A stretch of DNA of 64,000 nt from Marinicella rhabdoformis. Its GTDB lineage: Bacteria; Pseudomonadota; Gammaproteobacteria; Xanthomonadales; Marinicellaceae. Location: positions 186,372-250,371 of the forward strand of contig NZ_VTFS01000001.1 of NCBI RefSeq assembly GCF_009671245.1. The letters run 5' to 3'. Under the pieces are notes generated by a model. The model searched no databases, was not told the origin of the DNA, and was given only the letters and a program-made list of their open reading frames with translations. The position numbers and the translations under genes were made by a program. Every line of letters begins with the position of its first letter. Position 1 is the stretch's first letter. This document shows, in pieces, positions 17,166 through 26,308 of this stretch.

Positions 17166-19352
17166 ATGAACACATTAACAAAAACAATTTTTCTACTGAC
17201 GTTTTCGGTATCAGTTTTTGCTGGGAGCGTTAACATCAACAACCCCATCATGTTTGTCACCCAATTTCCAATAGCAGAAGACTTTGCTACCATTGGTTCA
17301 ACTTTTGCCAACCACATTACACGCATGAACAGGGTCGCTCGTGGCGGTGATTTGTATATCCGCTACCCAGATGGCACATTGCGCAATTTAACTCGAGAAG
17401 CGGGTTTTGGTGTTGTTGGCCACCAAAATGAAAACGCCATTGCGGTTCGCGATCCTTATGTGCATTGGAGTGGCAACAAAGCACTGTTCAGTATGGTCAT
17501 CGGCGCACCTGAACAATACGATTACAATCCCTATTATTGGCAAATTTACGAAATCTCTGGATTTGGCCAAGGTGAAACCATAAACATCGCCCGTGTCAAT
17601 GGGCAAGCCAGTACTTACAACAACATCACCCCCATCTACGGGTCTGATGATGCCATCATTTTTACATCAGACATGCCAAGAACAAAAAACCGATTCAACT
17701 ACCCACAACACGACGAATACGAATCAACCCCGACCAATACTGGCCTTTGGAAACTGGTTAACGGCCACCCCACATTGATGCAACATGCACCCTCAGGCTC
17801 ATTCAGCCCTTTTATCGACAGCTTTGGTCGTTTGGTTTTCACCCGCTGGGATCATTTACAAAGAGACCAACAAGCTTCACCAACAAACTACGACGGCCGA
17901 TTCAACTACAGTAACGAAAATCCAGGAGCCACTCCGCTTAATACGATTGAAGAGGTCTTTCCAGAACCACGCCCTGCTGAAACATCTTTGTTACAAGGCA
18001 CAAATCTGATCGGTAACCGCATCAACCATTTCTTCCCATGGCAATTGAACCAAGACGGCACCGAAGAAGAAACATTGAACCACGTTGGACGACATGAATT
18101 TCACAGCTATTTCGACCGCAGCATGAATGATGATGGTAATTTAGTTGAATTCATTCCAGGCATCAGCAGACCAAACCAGAACAGCATCCTCAACACTTTT
18201 CAAATGGACGAAGACCCGAACCAAGCAGGTCGTTACCTCGCCATAGAAGCACAGGAATTCGGCACACATTCAGGCGGCCAATTAATTGCCTTTAATCTGC
18301 CTGTCGGAGCAAACCCAGCACAAGTTCAAGTGGACTACCTCAGCCACATAGCCACACGAAATTTTGTCCTTGATGGTGGTAATGTACCACCCGAGCACGT
18401 CGGATTTTTCAGAGATCCCATCACCATGCGAGACGGTCAAGTTTTTGCATCTCATACATCAGAAACCCACCAAGCTGGAAACGATGGCACACGTGCCAAC
18501 CCACAACCTCGCTACGACTTCACCATCAAAAAATTGTCAATGAACCAAAGTAATTACATGATTCCAGACGAACGCCTTACCAGTTTAGGCAACGTCACCA
18601 TCACATACTACGACCCCGATGTACTGGTCAATTACACAGGACCCTTGTGGGAGTTACAGCCTGTAGAAGTCGTCAACAGAACCGTACCACCGATGACCGA
18701 AGAAACCCTGCTCGACCCAGAAGCTCAAATTTTCGCTGAAGAAAGCATTGATGCCGATTTATTCAAAAGCTATTTAAGAACTAACAACCTCGCCGTCGCC
18801 GTGATGCGCGACGTCACCACCCGCGACGAATTAGACAAACAACAACCCTATAACCTCAAAGTCGCTGGCAGTCCTCACCAAACCATTGGAACAGGCGGCA
18901 CCTTATATGAAATGTCACACATGCAATTCGTTCAAGCCGATCAAATTCGCGGCTCAGGCGGTACCGCAAATCCAGATGCCGGACAACGCGTCATAGCACA
19001 ATTCCTCCATGACCCAAAAGCCATGGACAACAACATCCCACTTACTGGTGCACCTGAAGGCAGCGCAGAAATCTACCCAGACGGTTCAGTCGCCTACTTC
19101 GTACCCGCACGCCGCGCTGTCAGCTGGCAATCCTTAGCACCCGATGAAACGCCTGTCGTACGCGAACGTTACTGGATTACTTTTCAGCCCGGAGAAATCC
19201 GTGCTTGCGGTGGCTGTCATGGCGTCAATGAACAAGACCAAGCAGGACAACTGCCCTCAGTCATCAAACCCGAAGCCTTCAGACAACTGCTGCGCTACTG
19301 GGATGCTAACTTTGAAGACCTCATCTTCGCCAATAGCTTTGAAACCGATTGA
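17166..19352 (+). CDS. Exported haem c-type protein with HzsA-like propeller region
   Basis: 728 residues from the ATG at 17166, set by GGGGTGA five bases upstream; a GTG at 17157 is in frame. Residues 1-19 are a signal peptide. The body (GGDLYIRYPDGTLRNLT, the VRDPYVHWSGNKALFSMV region, FTRWDHLQRDQ) resembles, from memory, the propeller-like middle region of hydrazine synthase alpha subunit relatives found widely outside anammox bacteria. A single c-type haem motif CGGCH is at residues 681-685. The protein ends EDLIFANSFETD, the shared C-terminal tail. Probably a periplasmic or surface redox protein. I do not claim hydrazine chemistry: the beta and gamma subunits are absent. Family call moderate, haem site clear. 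Confidence 0.72.
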   Translation: MNTLTKTIFLLTFSVSVFAGSVNINNPIMFVTQFPIAEDFATIGSTFANHITRMNRVARGGDLYIRYPDGTLRNLTREAGFGVVGHQNENAIAVRDPYVHWSGNKALFSMVIGAPEQYDYNPYYWQIYEISGFGQGETINIARVNGQASTYNNITPIYGSDDAIIFTSDMPRTKNRFNYPQHDEYESTPTNTGLWKLVNGHPTLMQHAPSGSFSPFIDSFGRLVFTRWDHLQRDQQASPTNYDGRFNYSNENPGATPLNTIEEVFPEPRPAETSLLQGTNLIGNRINHFFPWQLNQDGTEEETLNHVGRHEFHSYFDRSMNDDGNLVEFIPGISRPNQNSILNTFQMDEDPNQAGRYLAIEAQEFGTHSGGQLIAFNLPVGANPAQVQVDYLSHIATRNFVLDGGNVPPEHVGFFRDPITMRDGQVFASHTSETHQAGNDGTRANPQPRYDFTIKKLSMNQSNYMIPDERLTSLGNVTITYYDPDVLVNYTGPLWELQPVEVVNRTVPPMTEETLLDPEAQIFAEESIDADLFKSYLRTNNLAVAVMRDVTTRDELDKQQPYNLKVAGSPHQTIGTGGTLYEMSHMQFVQADQIRGSGGTANPDAGQRVIAQFLHDPKAMDNNIPLTGAPEGSAEIYPDGSVAYFVPARRAVSWQSLAPDETPVVRERYWITFQPGEIRACGGCHGVNEQDQAGQLPSVIKPEAFRQLLRYWDANFEDLIFANSFETD

Positions 19353-19367
19353 ATAAAACACAAGGCC

Positions 19368-19398
19368 GTAAGGTGGGCTCAAGTCCACCCTACATTTT
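19368..19398. repeat. Palindromic dispersed repeat, may act as terminator
   Basis: GTAAGGTGGGC and GTCCACCCTAC form an imperfect hairpin followed by ATTTTTT, 15 bases after the haem protein stop. It belongs to the GTAGGGYGGGC...CCCACC repeat family found at several other places in the window. Confidence 0.7.
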
Positions 19399-19523
19399 TT
19401 AGATTAAATAAGCTTGCTTTTCAGGAATTTCACATCCCTTATGCCCTACTTTAAACTCAAAAGCAGTGCCTGTCTGATTATCGAAACTTATGCTGCTGTA
19501 TTTGAAAAACCAGTCTGTTCTTA

Positions 19524-21026
19524 TCACTGTAATTGATTGATACCAGTCTGGTAATCTGTGTACCAAGTTTTACCTTGATCTTTGCTGACCTGCAAGTCTC
19601 CATTAATACAACTTAAGTATATTTGCGAGGCGGTTGAGATTTCAGGGACAAATGTTGAGCACCTTTGTGGGATTGAACTGACCTTGTTGGCTTCATCATT
19701 GGGCAAAGCTTCATTAATAGAACCATAGTACAAATACAATTGATAGGGCTTCTTAAAGCTTTTTAGGCGGTAAGAACCTTTTTTATATCTTTTGATTGGA
19801 CTGGAAATCAGAAACATGTTGTTTTCATCAACAACAAATACATCCCGAGTATAATTAAAACCACTGACAAAAAAATCCCTGGGCTTTCCTGAGTACACCT
19901 TTTTATCTTTTGAGCCGCTTGTCATTTGAATCGAAGTTTTATTGAATCCCAAACTTTTTTTCACTACATAGCCATTAGACTGAATTACGTCTTCATGTTG
20001 GTTATAAGCATCAACTCGGTAATTTATGTTTTCTAATTTATGAGAAGCCACTTCCCTTAAATTAGAAAAATTTGAACTTAACTCGTAAGTATATCCCCTT
20101 CTACCAGGCATATGAACTGACAACTGTATCACTTCATCTGTGACTTGAATATTCATGACACTCGCTTCAATTGGTAACAAATCCAAAGAACGCCAACTCA
20201 TCAAATCTTCACTGAAAAGTACAGCACCATATTCACCTCCGATGACATAACCATTAGCGACTTTGGCGATGGCATTGTATTGTTGCACCCTGCCCGTATT
20301 GAACTGTTGCCATTGACCAGCTCCAACCTTTCTAGAAATCAAACCATGTCGGTGCAGCATGATACGTTCTTCACTGTTTTGCTGATAAAAATATTTAAAA
20401 GGCAGACCACTCATAAGTTCAGGTGGTTGTATAGAACCTGATTTATCTACTTCAGGCTGATATAAAGCCACACTTGAAAATATGCTTTTATATTTATTCA
20501 AAAGTAAAGCCGCTAAATCTAAACCATCATCTTGTACTTGTACCATGGAAAACGACTTAACTACGCTATAATTATTAATACCATGATGCTGAGGAAAGAG
20601 TAATACGGTTCCCACATCCGTTATCTGATTCAGCACCACTTCGAAGGCAACTTCATTATGATTCGCTTTAACCGCATGAGTTTCATGGAAAATAACACAG
20701 CCAGCATACTCGGTATCTTCATAAACATCTTCAACCACATATCGACCTGGTTTTAAATATCCACCAAACACCACTGAGGCATACTTTCTAGCGGCATTAA
20801 CAGGCAACAAACGAAAAGACTTGCCACTACTTACATTTTTTACCGTAACAAAATCCCAGTTTGACAAGCCGCGTTGATAATTAGAATTGGTAGAAATTTG
20901 TAATACTACCAGCCCATGTTGTGTACCATCAAAAGATTCAATCTTTACTACCTTATCACCAAATAAACCTGCATTCGCCCCAAAAACAAGCAGCAGCAGT
21001 AAAATCAAGAGCCCTTTTTTTATCAT
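19524..21026 (-). CDS. Secreted protein with BNR/Asp-box-like propeller features
   Basis: 500 residues from the ATG at 21026, chosen because AGGA lies seven bases upstream and because a signal peptide (about 2-20, a run of leucines then GANA) starts there; the frame is open to 21068. I do not recognise a family over the full length. Near the C-terminus SKDQGKTWY matches an Asp-box (SxDxGxTW) and GGEYGAVLFSEDLMSWRSL is a degenerate copy, so part of the protein is probably a sialidase-fold propeller. No catalytic residues can be assigned. It lacks the IFxxGFE-type tail of its neighbours. Single gene, convergent with the haem protein gene. Confidence 0.7.
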   Translation of the reverse strand: MIKKGLLILLLLLVFGANAGLFGDKVVKIESFDGTQHGLVVLQISTNSNYQRGLSNWDFVTVKNVSSGKSFRLLPVNAARKYASVVFGGYLKPGRYVVEDVYEDTEYAGCVIFHETHAVKANHNEVAFEVVLNQITDVGTVLLFPQHHGINNYSVVKSFSMVQVQDDGLDLAALLLNKYKSIFSSVALYQPEVDKSGSIQPPELMSGLPFKYFYQQNSEERIMLHRHGLISRKVGAGQWQQFNTGRVQQYNAIAKVANGYVIGGEYGAVLFSEDLMSWRSLDLLPIEASVMNIQVTDEVIQLSVHMPGRRGYTYELSSNFSNLREVASHKLENINYRVDAYNQHEDVIQSNGYVVKKSLGFNKTSIQMTSGSKDKKVYSGKPRDFFVSGFNYTRDVFVVDENNMFLISSPIKRYKKGSYRLKSFKKPYQLYLYYGSINEALPNDEANKVSSIPQRCSTFVPEISTASQIYLSCINGDLQVSKDQGKTWYTDYQTGINQLQ

Positions 21027-21330
21027 AATCAATCCTATTAAGTGAGTACCAATAAATGGCAAATTCAATCTGTTATTGTATAATTTATCGCGGTTTTTTT
21101 GGGTGGATAATTAAGCATTTTTCACTTCTCTCACCAGCATCTTAATGCCCTAAAGACCCAACATTTGAAAGGAATACTCAGCTTTGTAAGGTGGGCTTTG
21201 CCCACCACATTAATTGGTGATATTAGTTAGTAAAACCACCTAACGATTTATCGAAAATTTTAACTCTTGTTGTCCCGTGCCGCAAATTGGAACTTAAAAA
21301 CCATCACCCACATATTGCTCAACACGTCAA
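21027..21330. other. Gene-free stretch with one palindromic repeat
   Basis: No coding sequence is visible. GTAAGGTGGGC TTT GCCCACCAC at 21186-21208 is a member of the dispersed palindrome family. The rest is AT-rich and shows nothing further. Confidence 0.6.
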
Positions 21331-22029
21331 TCAAAGGCCGAGTTTTTTCTTTAAATAATCACTGGTCAAATGTTTGGAAATGTCCATGGGATCACATTGT
21401 GTTTTACCAGAATTGACCGCAATCGGTCCAATTTGATTCGCCACTTTCAATGCCGCTTGGTTCAAAACCACACTCCTTTTCCCTATCCCCATCAGTGCAC
21501 CACCCATAGACAAATGAACACTGCTGTCTTCATCTTTATAAGAACCTTCTATCTGATTGATAAAACTCATAAAATACGTCTCATCAGGCGCAGCTTTCTT
21601 GGTTGATTTAGACAACTCATAAACAAAACCATAAGCACAACGTCGCCTGACAGGATCATCACTTTCAACCCACTTACTGGCCATTTCATCAATAAATTTC
21701 GTCTTCGCCACCGGCGCACCACAAGCCGAATATACATGCACCATCATGCCAAAATCCAAATCCTCAACCTGCGATTCCATTTGCTCAGTTGTAATCAACT
21801 TTGGATCATCAATCAAAACCCCAATCACTTTCATGTCATAACAATCACTGGCCCACAAATCCATCGCCAAATCATGATCCTTACCCACCTGCTTGGCCAG
21901 TTTACGCAAAACAGTCAACCCAATACCAAAACTGCTGTAAGGACTGTCAGGAAACATCTCCTGCCAATTATCAATTCCCCGCTGATTCTGATTCGCCTCC
22001 AACAACGCCAACACACTCGCTTTATCCAT
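21331..22029 (-). CDS. DNA alkylation repeat (AlkD-like HEAT) protein
   Basis: 232 residues, all helical, fitting the DNA alkylation repeat family related to AlkD: SPYSSFGIGLTVLRKLAKQVGKDH, then DCYDMKVIGVLIDDP (the conserved region around the first HEAT repeats) and SDDPVRRRCAYGFVY. AlkD members excise alkylated bases without base flipping, but many family members lack tested activity. I cannot confirm the AlkD catalytic Asp and Trp from sequence alone. Single gene; GGGGTGGTGG lies just upstream of its ATG. Family call good, activity uncertain. Confidence 0.78.
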   Translation of the reverse strand: MDKASVLALLEANQNQRGIDNWQEMFPDSPYSSFGIGLTVLRKLAKQVGKDHDLAMDLWASDCYDMKVIGVLIDDPKLITTEQMESQVEDLDFGMMVHVYSACGAPVAKTKFIDEMASKWVESDDPVRRRCAYGFVYELSKSTKKAAPDETYFMSFINQIEGSYKDEDSSVHLSMGGALMGIGKRSVVLNQAALKVANQIGPIAVNSGKTQCDPMDISKHLTSDYLKKKLGL

Positions 22030-23006
22030 ACCACCACCCCAAAATTAACCAATAAATTAACCAACTAATACTATACGCCACCCAAACTAATTTCATAAAC
22101 TTAAAAAGCAAAATTTGGTAGGGTGGCTTTGCCTACCACAGCATACCGTTGCAGAACGTTATCTCATTTTTTGGAGTAAATGTGAAGATTTTGAACAATT
22201 GCTTATGGCTTGAAATGCCTACAAGGTTTTTTCTCGTTCCTCAATCTCCTGATTGGGAATGCATAGTGCTACTGAAGTCTTAAAGGCCTTACTGAGGGAA
22301 TGCATAGAGCTACTGCTGCCCTAAAGGCGCAACTGTTGGTAAAAATGCACAGAGTTTTTTATGCCAAACAGCCTCCTCAAGGGTTTCGACAAGCTCAACC
22401 ATCTTGAATTAAAATTTTTGGGGCGGGCTCTGCTCACCACAGTCATACCATTCAACAACGGTATCCAATTTTGTAGGGCGGGCTCTGCTCACCACGTAAC
22501 ATAGCAATATTGGTGGACAGAGCCTACCCTACTATTTTACTGAGCTTGCAAGCTATTATGATTTTTTCGCTGAGAAGCAGGGGAATTTAATTTTGATTTT
22601 TGGCTTTGAGGCTGTCCTCTGATTTGACATTTTAAGACACTTTTTTTAGCTTTATTCTGCCGTTGAGTTGCAATCAAATGGAAAGGAGATCTTCGGGTCA
22701 AGCCCGAAGATGACGTTAGGTGGGAATGTCAGTTCTATGCTAGGTCCTTCGGCTTCGCTCAGGATGACAGGATTTTTTTGAGCTATTACCGTCATACCGT
22801 TGCAGAACGGTATCCAGTGTTTTGAAATAAGTGTTGTAATCTTGGGTAGTGACGTATGGAACGCTTCGCGTTGTTTGCTATGCAAACTGGATACCGACCT
22901 ACGTCGGTATGACGGTAGATAGGAATTGGTGGGCGGAGACCACCCTACTTTTTTGTGGGTTGGTGTATGAGGTCCTTCGGCTTCGCTCAGGATGACAGGA
23001 TTTTTT
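22030..23006. repeat. Repeat island: dispersed palindromes, no gene
   Basis: Nearly 1 kb without a credible gene. Family A (GTAGGGYGGGCTnnGCyCACCAC) occurs at 22117-22139, 22421-22441, 22473-22500, 22512-22532 (inverted) and 22928-22948. Family B (TACCGTTGCAGAACGGTA core) occurs at 22142-22163, 22442-22468, 22789-22820 and inverted at 22888-22914. Family C (GGTCCTTCGGCTTCGCTCAG core) occurs at 22743-22780 and 22971-23008. Between 22255 and 22350 there are two copies of GGGAATGCATAGnGCTACTG. Similar short palindromes are common in intergenic DNA of many bacteria. The reading frame at 22652-23056 is made of translated repeats. Confidence 0.8.
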
Positions 23007-24443
23007 TCAATCAAAGCCATTGGCGAAGATGAAGTCGATGATGTATTCGTAGGCACCGATGTCGAGTGTGCCGTCGTTGGGTCTTATTTGGGCGTTTTGG
23101 TGTTTGAGGTAGCTTTGGGTTACGTCGTGGTCTGGTAGCAAGGATTGCGGGATGGTGTCGCCTTGGTCTATGACGGGTGCGCTGGTTGTGAGGCCGTAGT
23201 CTTGGGTGTTTTCGTTGAGGAAGCCGGGGGCGGTTCCGGTGAGGTTGAAGCCTTGGTTGTTGACGCTGCCGTTGATGGTGTCGTGGCTGTTTCTGTAGTC
23301 GGTTTTTATCCAGTTGTGGTGGTAGTTGAACGTGCCGTTACCGCCCATCAAGGCCAAGCGGTTACCTGAGGCTGTGCCGTAGTAGATGTTATTGAAGGCT
23401 TCTATGGTTTCGTCATTGGTAGACAGGCGCACCCATGTGGTGTTTCCGCTTCGTGTTGAGACCAGTGTGTTGTTGTAAAAATAGAGTGTGCCTTTGCGGT
23501 AGTCAGCGATAATGTCACCGTCGCCACCGTAATGGACCATTTGTGAATTACCTGCACCATCGGGCTCTATCAAAATGTTGCCATATACATGAGTTGTGCT
23601 ATAGCTGGGGTGGTTGACCAGTACAGATGAGTCTTCGGCATCGACCAAGTCGAGTTGTCTGTTGCCGCTTTCAATCCAGTTATACCGCACCACCAAGCCT
23701 GCCGAACGGTCTTTGAGGTTGTTTCCGCCTGCACCCTGTCTCAATGGGCCAAAGCGGTTGTACTGGAATGTGATGTCAATGGCGGCTGAATAATTGTTGT
23801 GTTCATAGAATCTGTTGATCACGCCGTTACCATGGATGTGGTTTTTTTCTATTAATATGTGCTGTGTTTGGCCACCATTGGCACCGATGAACAGGCCGTT
23901 TCCTGAGTCGGTCAAGGTGCAGTTGCGGATGGTTAGGTTTGCTGCTTTTTCGACGTAGATGCTGGCGGCGTTGTTGCTGTAGCTTTCTGTGCCGCCTTGG
24001 TCATTGGTGAAGCTGTAATCGACATAGCCTGAACGCACTTCGAGGTTGTCGATGATGATGTGTTGTGGCAAGCCGTCGCTGGGTGTGTTTGAGCCACCGA
24101 TTTTTATCACACCACGTTTTTCGTTCCAAAAGTTAACGCTGGAAACGGTTGTTGCACCATTACCGTCTATCACGGGCTGCTGTCCTTGTGGCCCGTTGAC
24201 ACCGATGATTTCAATGGGGTTTTGGGCGGTACCCTGAGCATTTATAACCCACTTTTCTTTGTAAGGTTGATTGCGCCAGTGGATATACACGCGGTCCCCT
24301 GCTTGTAAGTTGGCCCAGTTGACGTCGTCAATTTGTGACAGGGCTTGGTTCGGCCCAATGCGGTAATCGGTTGATTGTGCTTGGCCCACAACAAATTGAA
24401 TTGTGATCAACAACGCGGCCCAAATTTTCAAGTTATGTTTCAT
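23007..24443 (-). CDS. Secreted right-handed beta-helix protein
   Basis: 478 residues from the ATG at 24443, five bases after GAGGTG, and starting a signal peptide (about 1-22). The core from residue 90 on shows beta-helix coils of the pectate-lyase type (IIIDNLEVRSG, LTIRNCTLTDSGNGLFIG, HILIEKNHIHGNG, LVVRYNWIESGNRQLDLVDAED). Such proteins bind or cleave polysaccharides, but I cannot assign lyase residues. It ends FIFANGFD, the best-matching example of the tail shared by four exported proteins here. The stop codon lies at the edge of a family C repeat. GC content is visibly higher than in the flanking DNA. Confidence 0.8.
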   Translation of the reverse strand: MKHNLKIWAALLITIQFVVGQAQSTDYRIGPNQALSQIDDVNWANLQAGDRVYIHWRNQPYKEKWVINAQGTAQNPIEIIGVNGPQGQQPVIDGNGATTVSSVNFWNEKRGVIKIGGSNTPSDGLPQHIIIDNLEVRSGYVDYSFTNDQGGTESYSNNAASIYVEKAANLTIRNCTLTDSGNGLFIGANGGQTQHILIEKNHIHGNGVINRFYEHNNYSAAIDITFQYNRFGPLRQGAGGNNLKDRSAGLVVRYNWIESGNRQLDLVDAEDSSVLVNHPSYSTTHVYGNILIEPDGAGNSQMVHYGGDGDIIADYRKGTLYFYNNTLVSTRSGNTTWVRLSTNDETIEAFNNIYYGTASGNRLALMGGNGTFNYHHNWIKTDYRNSHDTINGSVNNQGFNLTGTAPGFLNENTQDYGLTTSAPVIDQGDTIPQSLLPDHDVTQSYLKHQNAQIRPNDGTLDIGAYEYIIDFIFANGFD

Positions 24444-24528
24444 ATACACCTCAAATACTGAAAAACAGCTTAGCATTTGAGGTGCTTGTTTTTTGTTAAT
24501 CTAATCTCAATTACGAGAATGAGGCATT

Positions 24529-25551
24529 CTATTCAAAAGTGTCCTGCATGTTTTCGATACTGGCCTCTACTTTTCTGGGTTTTGAAAAATAGGCAATGTG
24601 GTAAACCGCCTCACCTTCTTGCACCAATGGAATGTTTTGTTTACCTATGATGATACCGTCTGCGTGGCTGTGAATGTAGGAACTGACATCGCCCAAAGGC
24701 TTTTTAATTTCCGCCAACACATCACCTTCTTCGACACGATCACCCAGTTCTTTTTTGTGAATCACAAACCCACTGTCTGAAGCCCTGACCCAACCACTGT
24801 TACGTGCGACAAAAGGTTCCACAGGGGCTTTTTTGCTTCGCAGCTTGGGTAGCATGTTCAAATGGCGCAATACATTGGTGATGCCTTTGACGCCAACTTT
24901 GATAGACAATTCATCAAAGCGCAGTGCTTGTCCTGCCTCGTATAACAACATCGGAATACCATATTCAGCGGCACATTGTCGCAATGAACCGTCCCTCAAA
25001 TTTGAATTAACCAATACCGGTACAGCAAAGGCTTTGGCCAAGCCAAAAGTCACTTCGTCATCTAAATTGGCCCGAATTTGCGGCAGGTTACTGCGATGAA
25101 TGGCCCCCGTATGTAGGTCAATTCCATAATCGGATTTTGACACCACTTCTTGCATAAACAAGTGGGCTATGCGACCGGCCAATGACCCTTTTGCAGACCC
25201 TGGAAAGCAACGATTCAAATCACGGCGATCAGGCAGGTATCGGCTTTGGTTCAAAACACCGTAACCATTGACCATCGGTACAGCGATTAAAGTACCCTTC
25301 AGTGAGTTAATCGTTTTACTTTTAATCAACCTGCTGATGATTTCTATGCCGTTCAGTTCATCACCATGTATCGCCGCACTGACGAATACTGTGGGCCCCG
25401 GTTTTTTACCGCGCTTGACATAAATCGGTATGTTCATGCTCGTGTCGGTATACAACCGAACCGTCGGCAGCTCTATTTTCTTGGTTTCGCCTGGCAATAT
25501 GTCATGCCCACCAATAACCAGCACATCTTCTGTTTTATTCTGTTTAGCCAT
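24529..25551 (-). CDS. Succinylglutamate desuccinylase/aspartoacylase-family protein
   Basis: 340 residues, M14-like zinc carboxypeptidase fold: HGDE (about residues 64-67) and the later DLHTG provide the zinc and catalytic residues, with RDLNRCFPG as substrate-binding segment. The C-terminal 80 residues (SGFVIHKKELGDRVEEGDVLAEI) resemble a biotinyl/lipoyl-type hammerhead, as in family members often found with RimK-like ATP-grasp ligases; no such ligase is adjacent here. AGAGGATTAGG precedes the start. Likely hydrolyses an N-acyl amino acid or removes a peptide-like tag; the substrate is not certain. Confidence 0.88.
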   Translation of the reverse strand: MAKQNKTEDVLVIGGHDILPGETKKIELPTVRLYTDTSMNIPIYVKRGKKPGPTVFVSAAIHGDELNGIEIISRLIKSKTINSLKGTLIAVPMVNGYGVLNQSRYLPDRRDLNRCFPGSAKGSLAGRIAHLFMQEVVSKSDYGIDLHTGAIHRSNLPQIRANLDDEVTFGLAKAFAVPVLVNSNLRDGSLRQCAAEYGIPMLLYEAGQALRFDELSIKVGVKGITNVLRHLNMLPKLRSKKAPVEPFVARNSGWVRASDSGFVIHKKELGDRVEEGDVLAEIKKPLGDVSSYIHSHADGIIIGKQNIPLVQEGEAVYHIAYFSKPRKVEASIENMQDTFE

Positions 25552-25766
25552 TCAGCCTAATCCTCTAGAATAATAGAACACAAACCATATGTGTTCAGCC
25601 CATCGATTATAAAGTTAAAATTTCAAATTAAACAGCTTATTTATTCGCCAGATAGCACAAACAGTGAAGTGTTTCATCCGTTCACGACATGAGTTGTTAA
25701 TTCGTACTTAATATTTTTTTAATTATTTAGGTGTTATAGTTATGACACTCTTAAAATAGAAAAAAC

Positions 25767-26216
25767 ATGCCAAGAATTTTATTTATTGTTGCTGCTTTGA
25801 TGTCGTTTGTTGATGCCAAGGCGCAAAACATCAACATTCAACCCAGCTCACCCAATGATGAAAGCCTGATTTCGATAATTACTGCTTATAGTTGCGATAT
25901 TAATACCGAAAGCATGACCCATTCAATCAATGGTTTTGTCATTGAATTTGATATTGAAGTGGATTACATTTTAAACAACCCGCTTTGTATGGTGGATCCA
26001 CCGCCACCGCTGACTTACACTTATCCAATCGGTCAATTACCCGCCGGTGATTATGAATTCATTTTAAACACCACTTTCTTGTTCGATAACAGCGTCAGCC
26101 AAAGGTCATTCTTTATCACTGTTGGACCGGCCCCTGCTCAAGTGCCATTAAACAGCAGCCTTCTGATCTTTTTGGTTCTTGGTTTCAGTTTCATTTGGTT
26201 TAGAAAAAGCAGCTAA
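25767..26216 (+). CDS. Small exported protein with C-terminal membrane anchor
   Basis: 149 residues. Residues 1-19 are a signal peptide (ending DAKA) and residues about 128-145 a hydrophobic segment followed by WFRKSS. The C-terminal layout (Pro-containing motif VPLNSS, helix, short basic tail) resembles the tripartite sorting signals of IPTL- or PEP-CTERM proteins, though the motif is not canonical. The middle is a small Ig-like beta domain by its spacing (two Cys at about 51 and 70). No known family recognised. A promoter-like TATAGT lies upstream near 25735. Function unknown; probably surface or periplasmic. Confidence 0.7.
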   Translation: MPRILFIVAALMSFVDAKAQNINIQPSSPNDESLISIITAYSCDINTESMTHSINGFVIEFDIEVDYILNNPLCMVDPPPPLTYTYPIGQLPAGDYEFILNTTFLFDNSVSQRSFFITVGPAPAQVPLNSSLLIFLVLGFSFIWFRKSS

Positions 26217-26235
26217 TGACTCTTAGTTTCATGAG

Positions 26236-26277
26236 ATTTAACTGACCATAAAAGGTATTTGTATCGGTCAGTTAAAT
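26236..26277. repeat. Perfect 12-base inverted repeat between convergent genes
   Basis: ATTTAACTGACC (26236-26247) and GGTCAGTTAAAT (26266-26277) with an 18-base loop, between the small exported protein gene and lepB, which converge. No T-run follows on either side, so it may be a terminator of unusual form, an RNA stability element or a binding site. Confidence 0.6.
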
Positions 26278-26308
26278 TAGCCAATTAAATTAATCTGCCA
26301 GAATCAAG

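Noticed and set aside
17166-19352. Hydrazine metabolism
   Set aside because: Only a distant alpha-subunit-like region with one haem; no other subunits or related genes nearby.
22030-23006. CRISPR array in the repeat island
   Set aside because: Repeats vary in sequence, spacing and orientation, and there are no cas genes.
22652-23056. 134-residue minus-strand reading frame
   Set aside because: It consists of translated copies of dispersed repeats (NPVILSEAEGP twice) and overlaps the beta-helix gene end; no signal of selection on protein.
23145-23369. Plus-strand frame rich in Val and Ala
   Set aside because: Antisense shadow of the beta-helix gene in GC-rich DNA.
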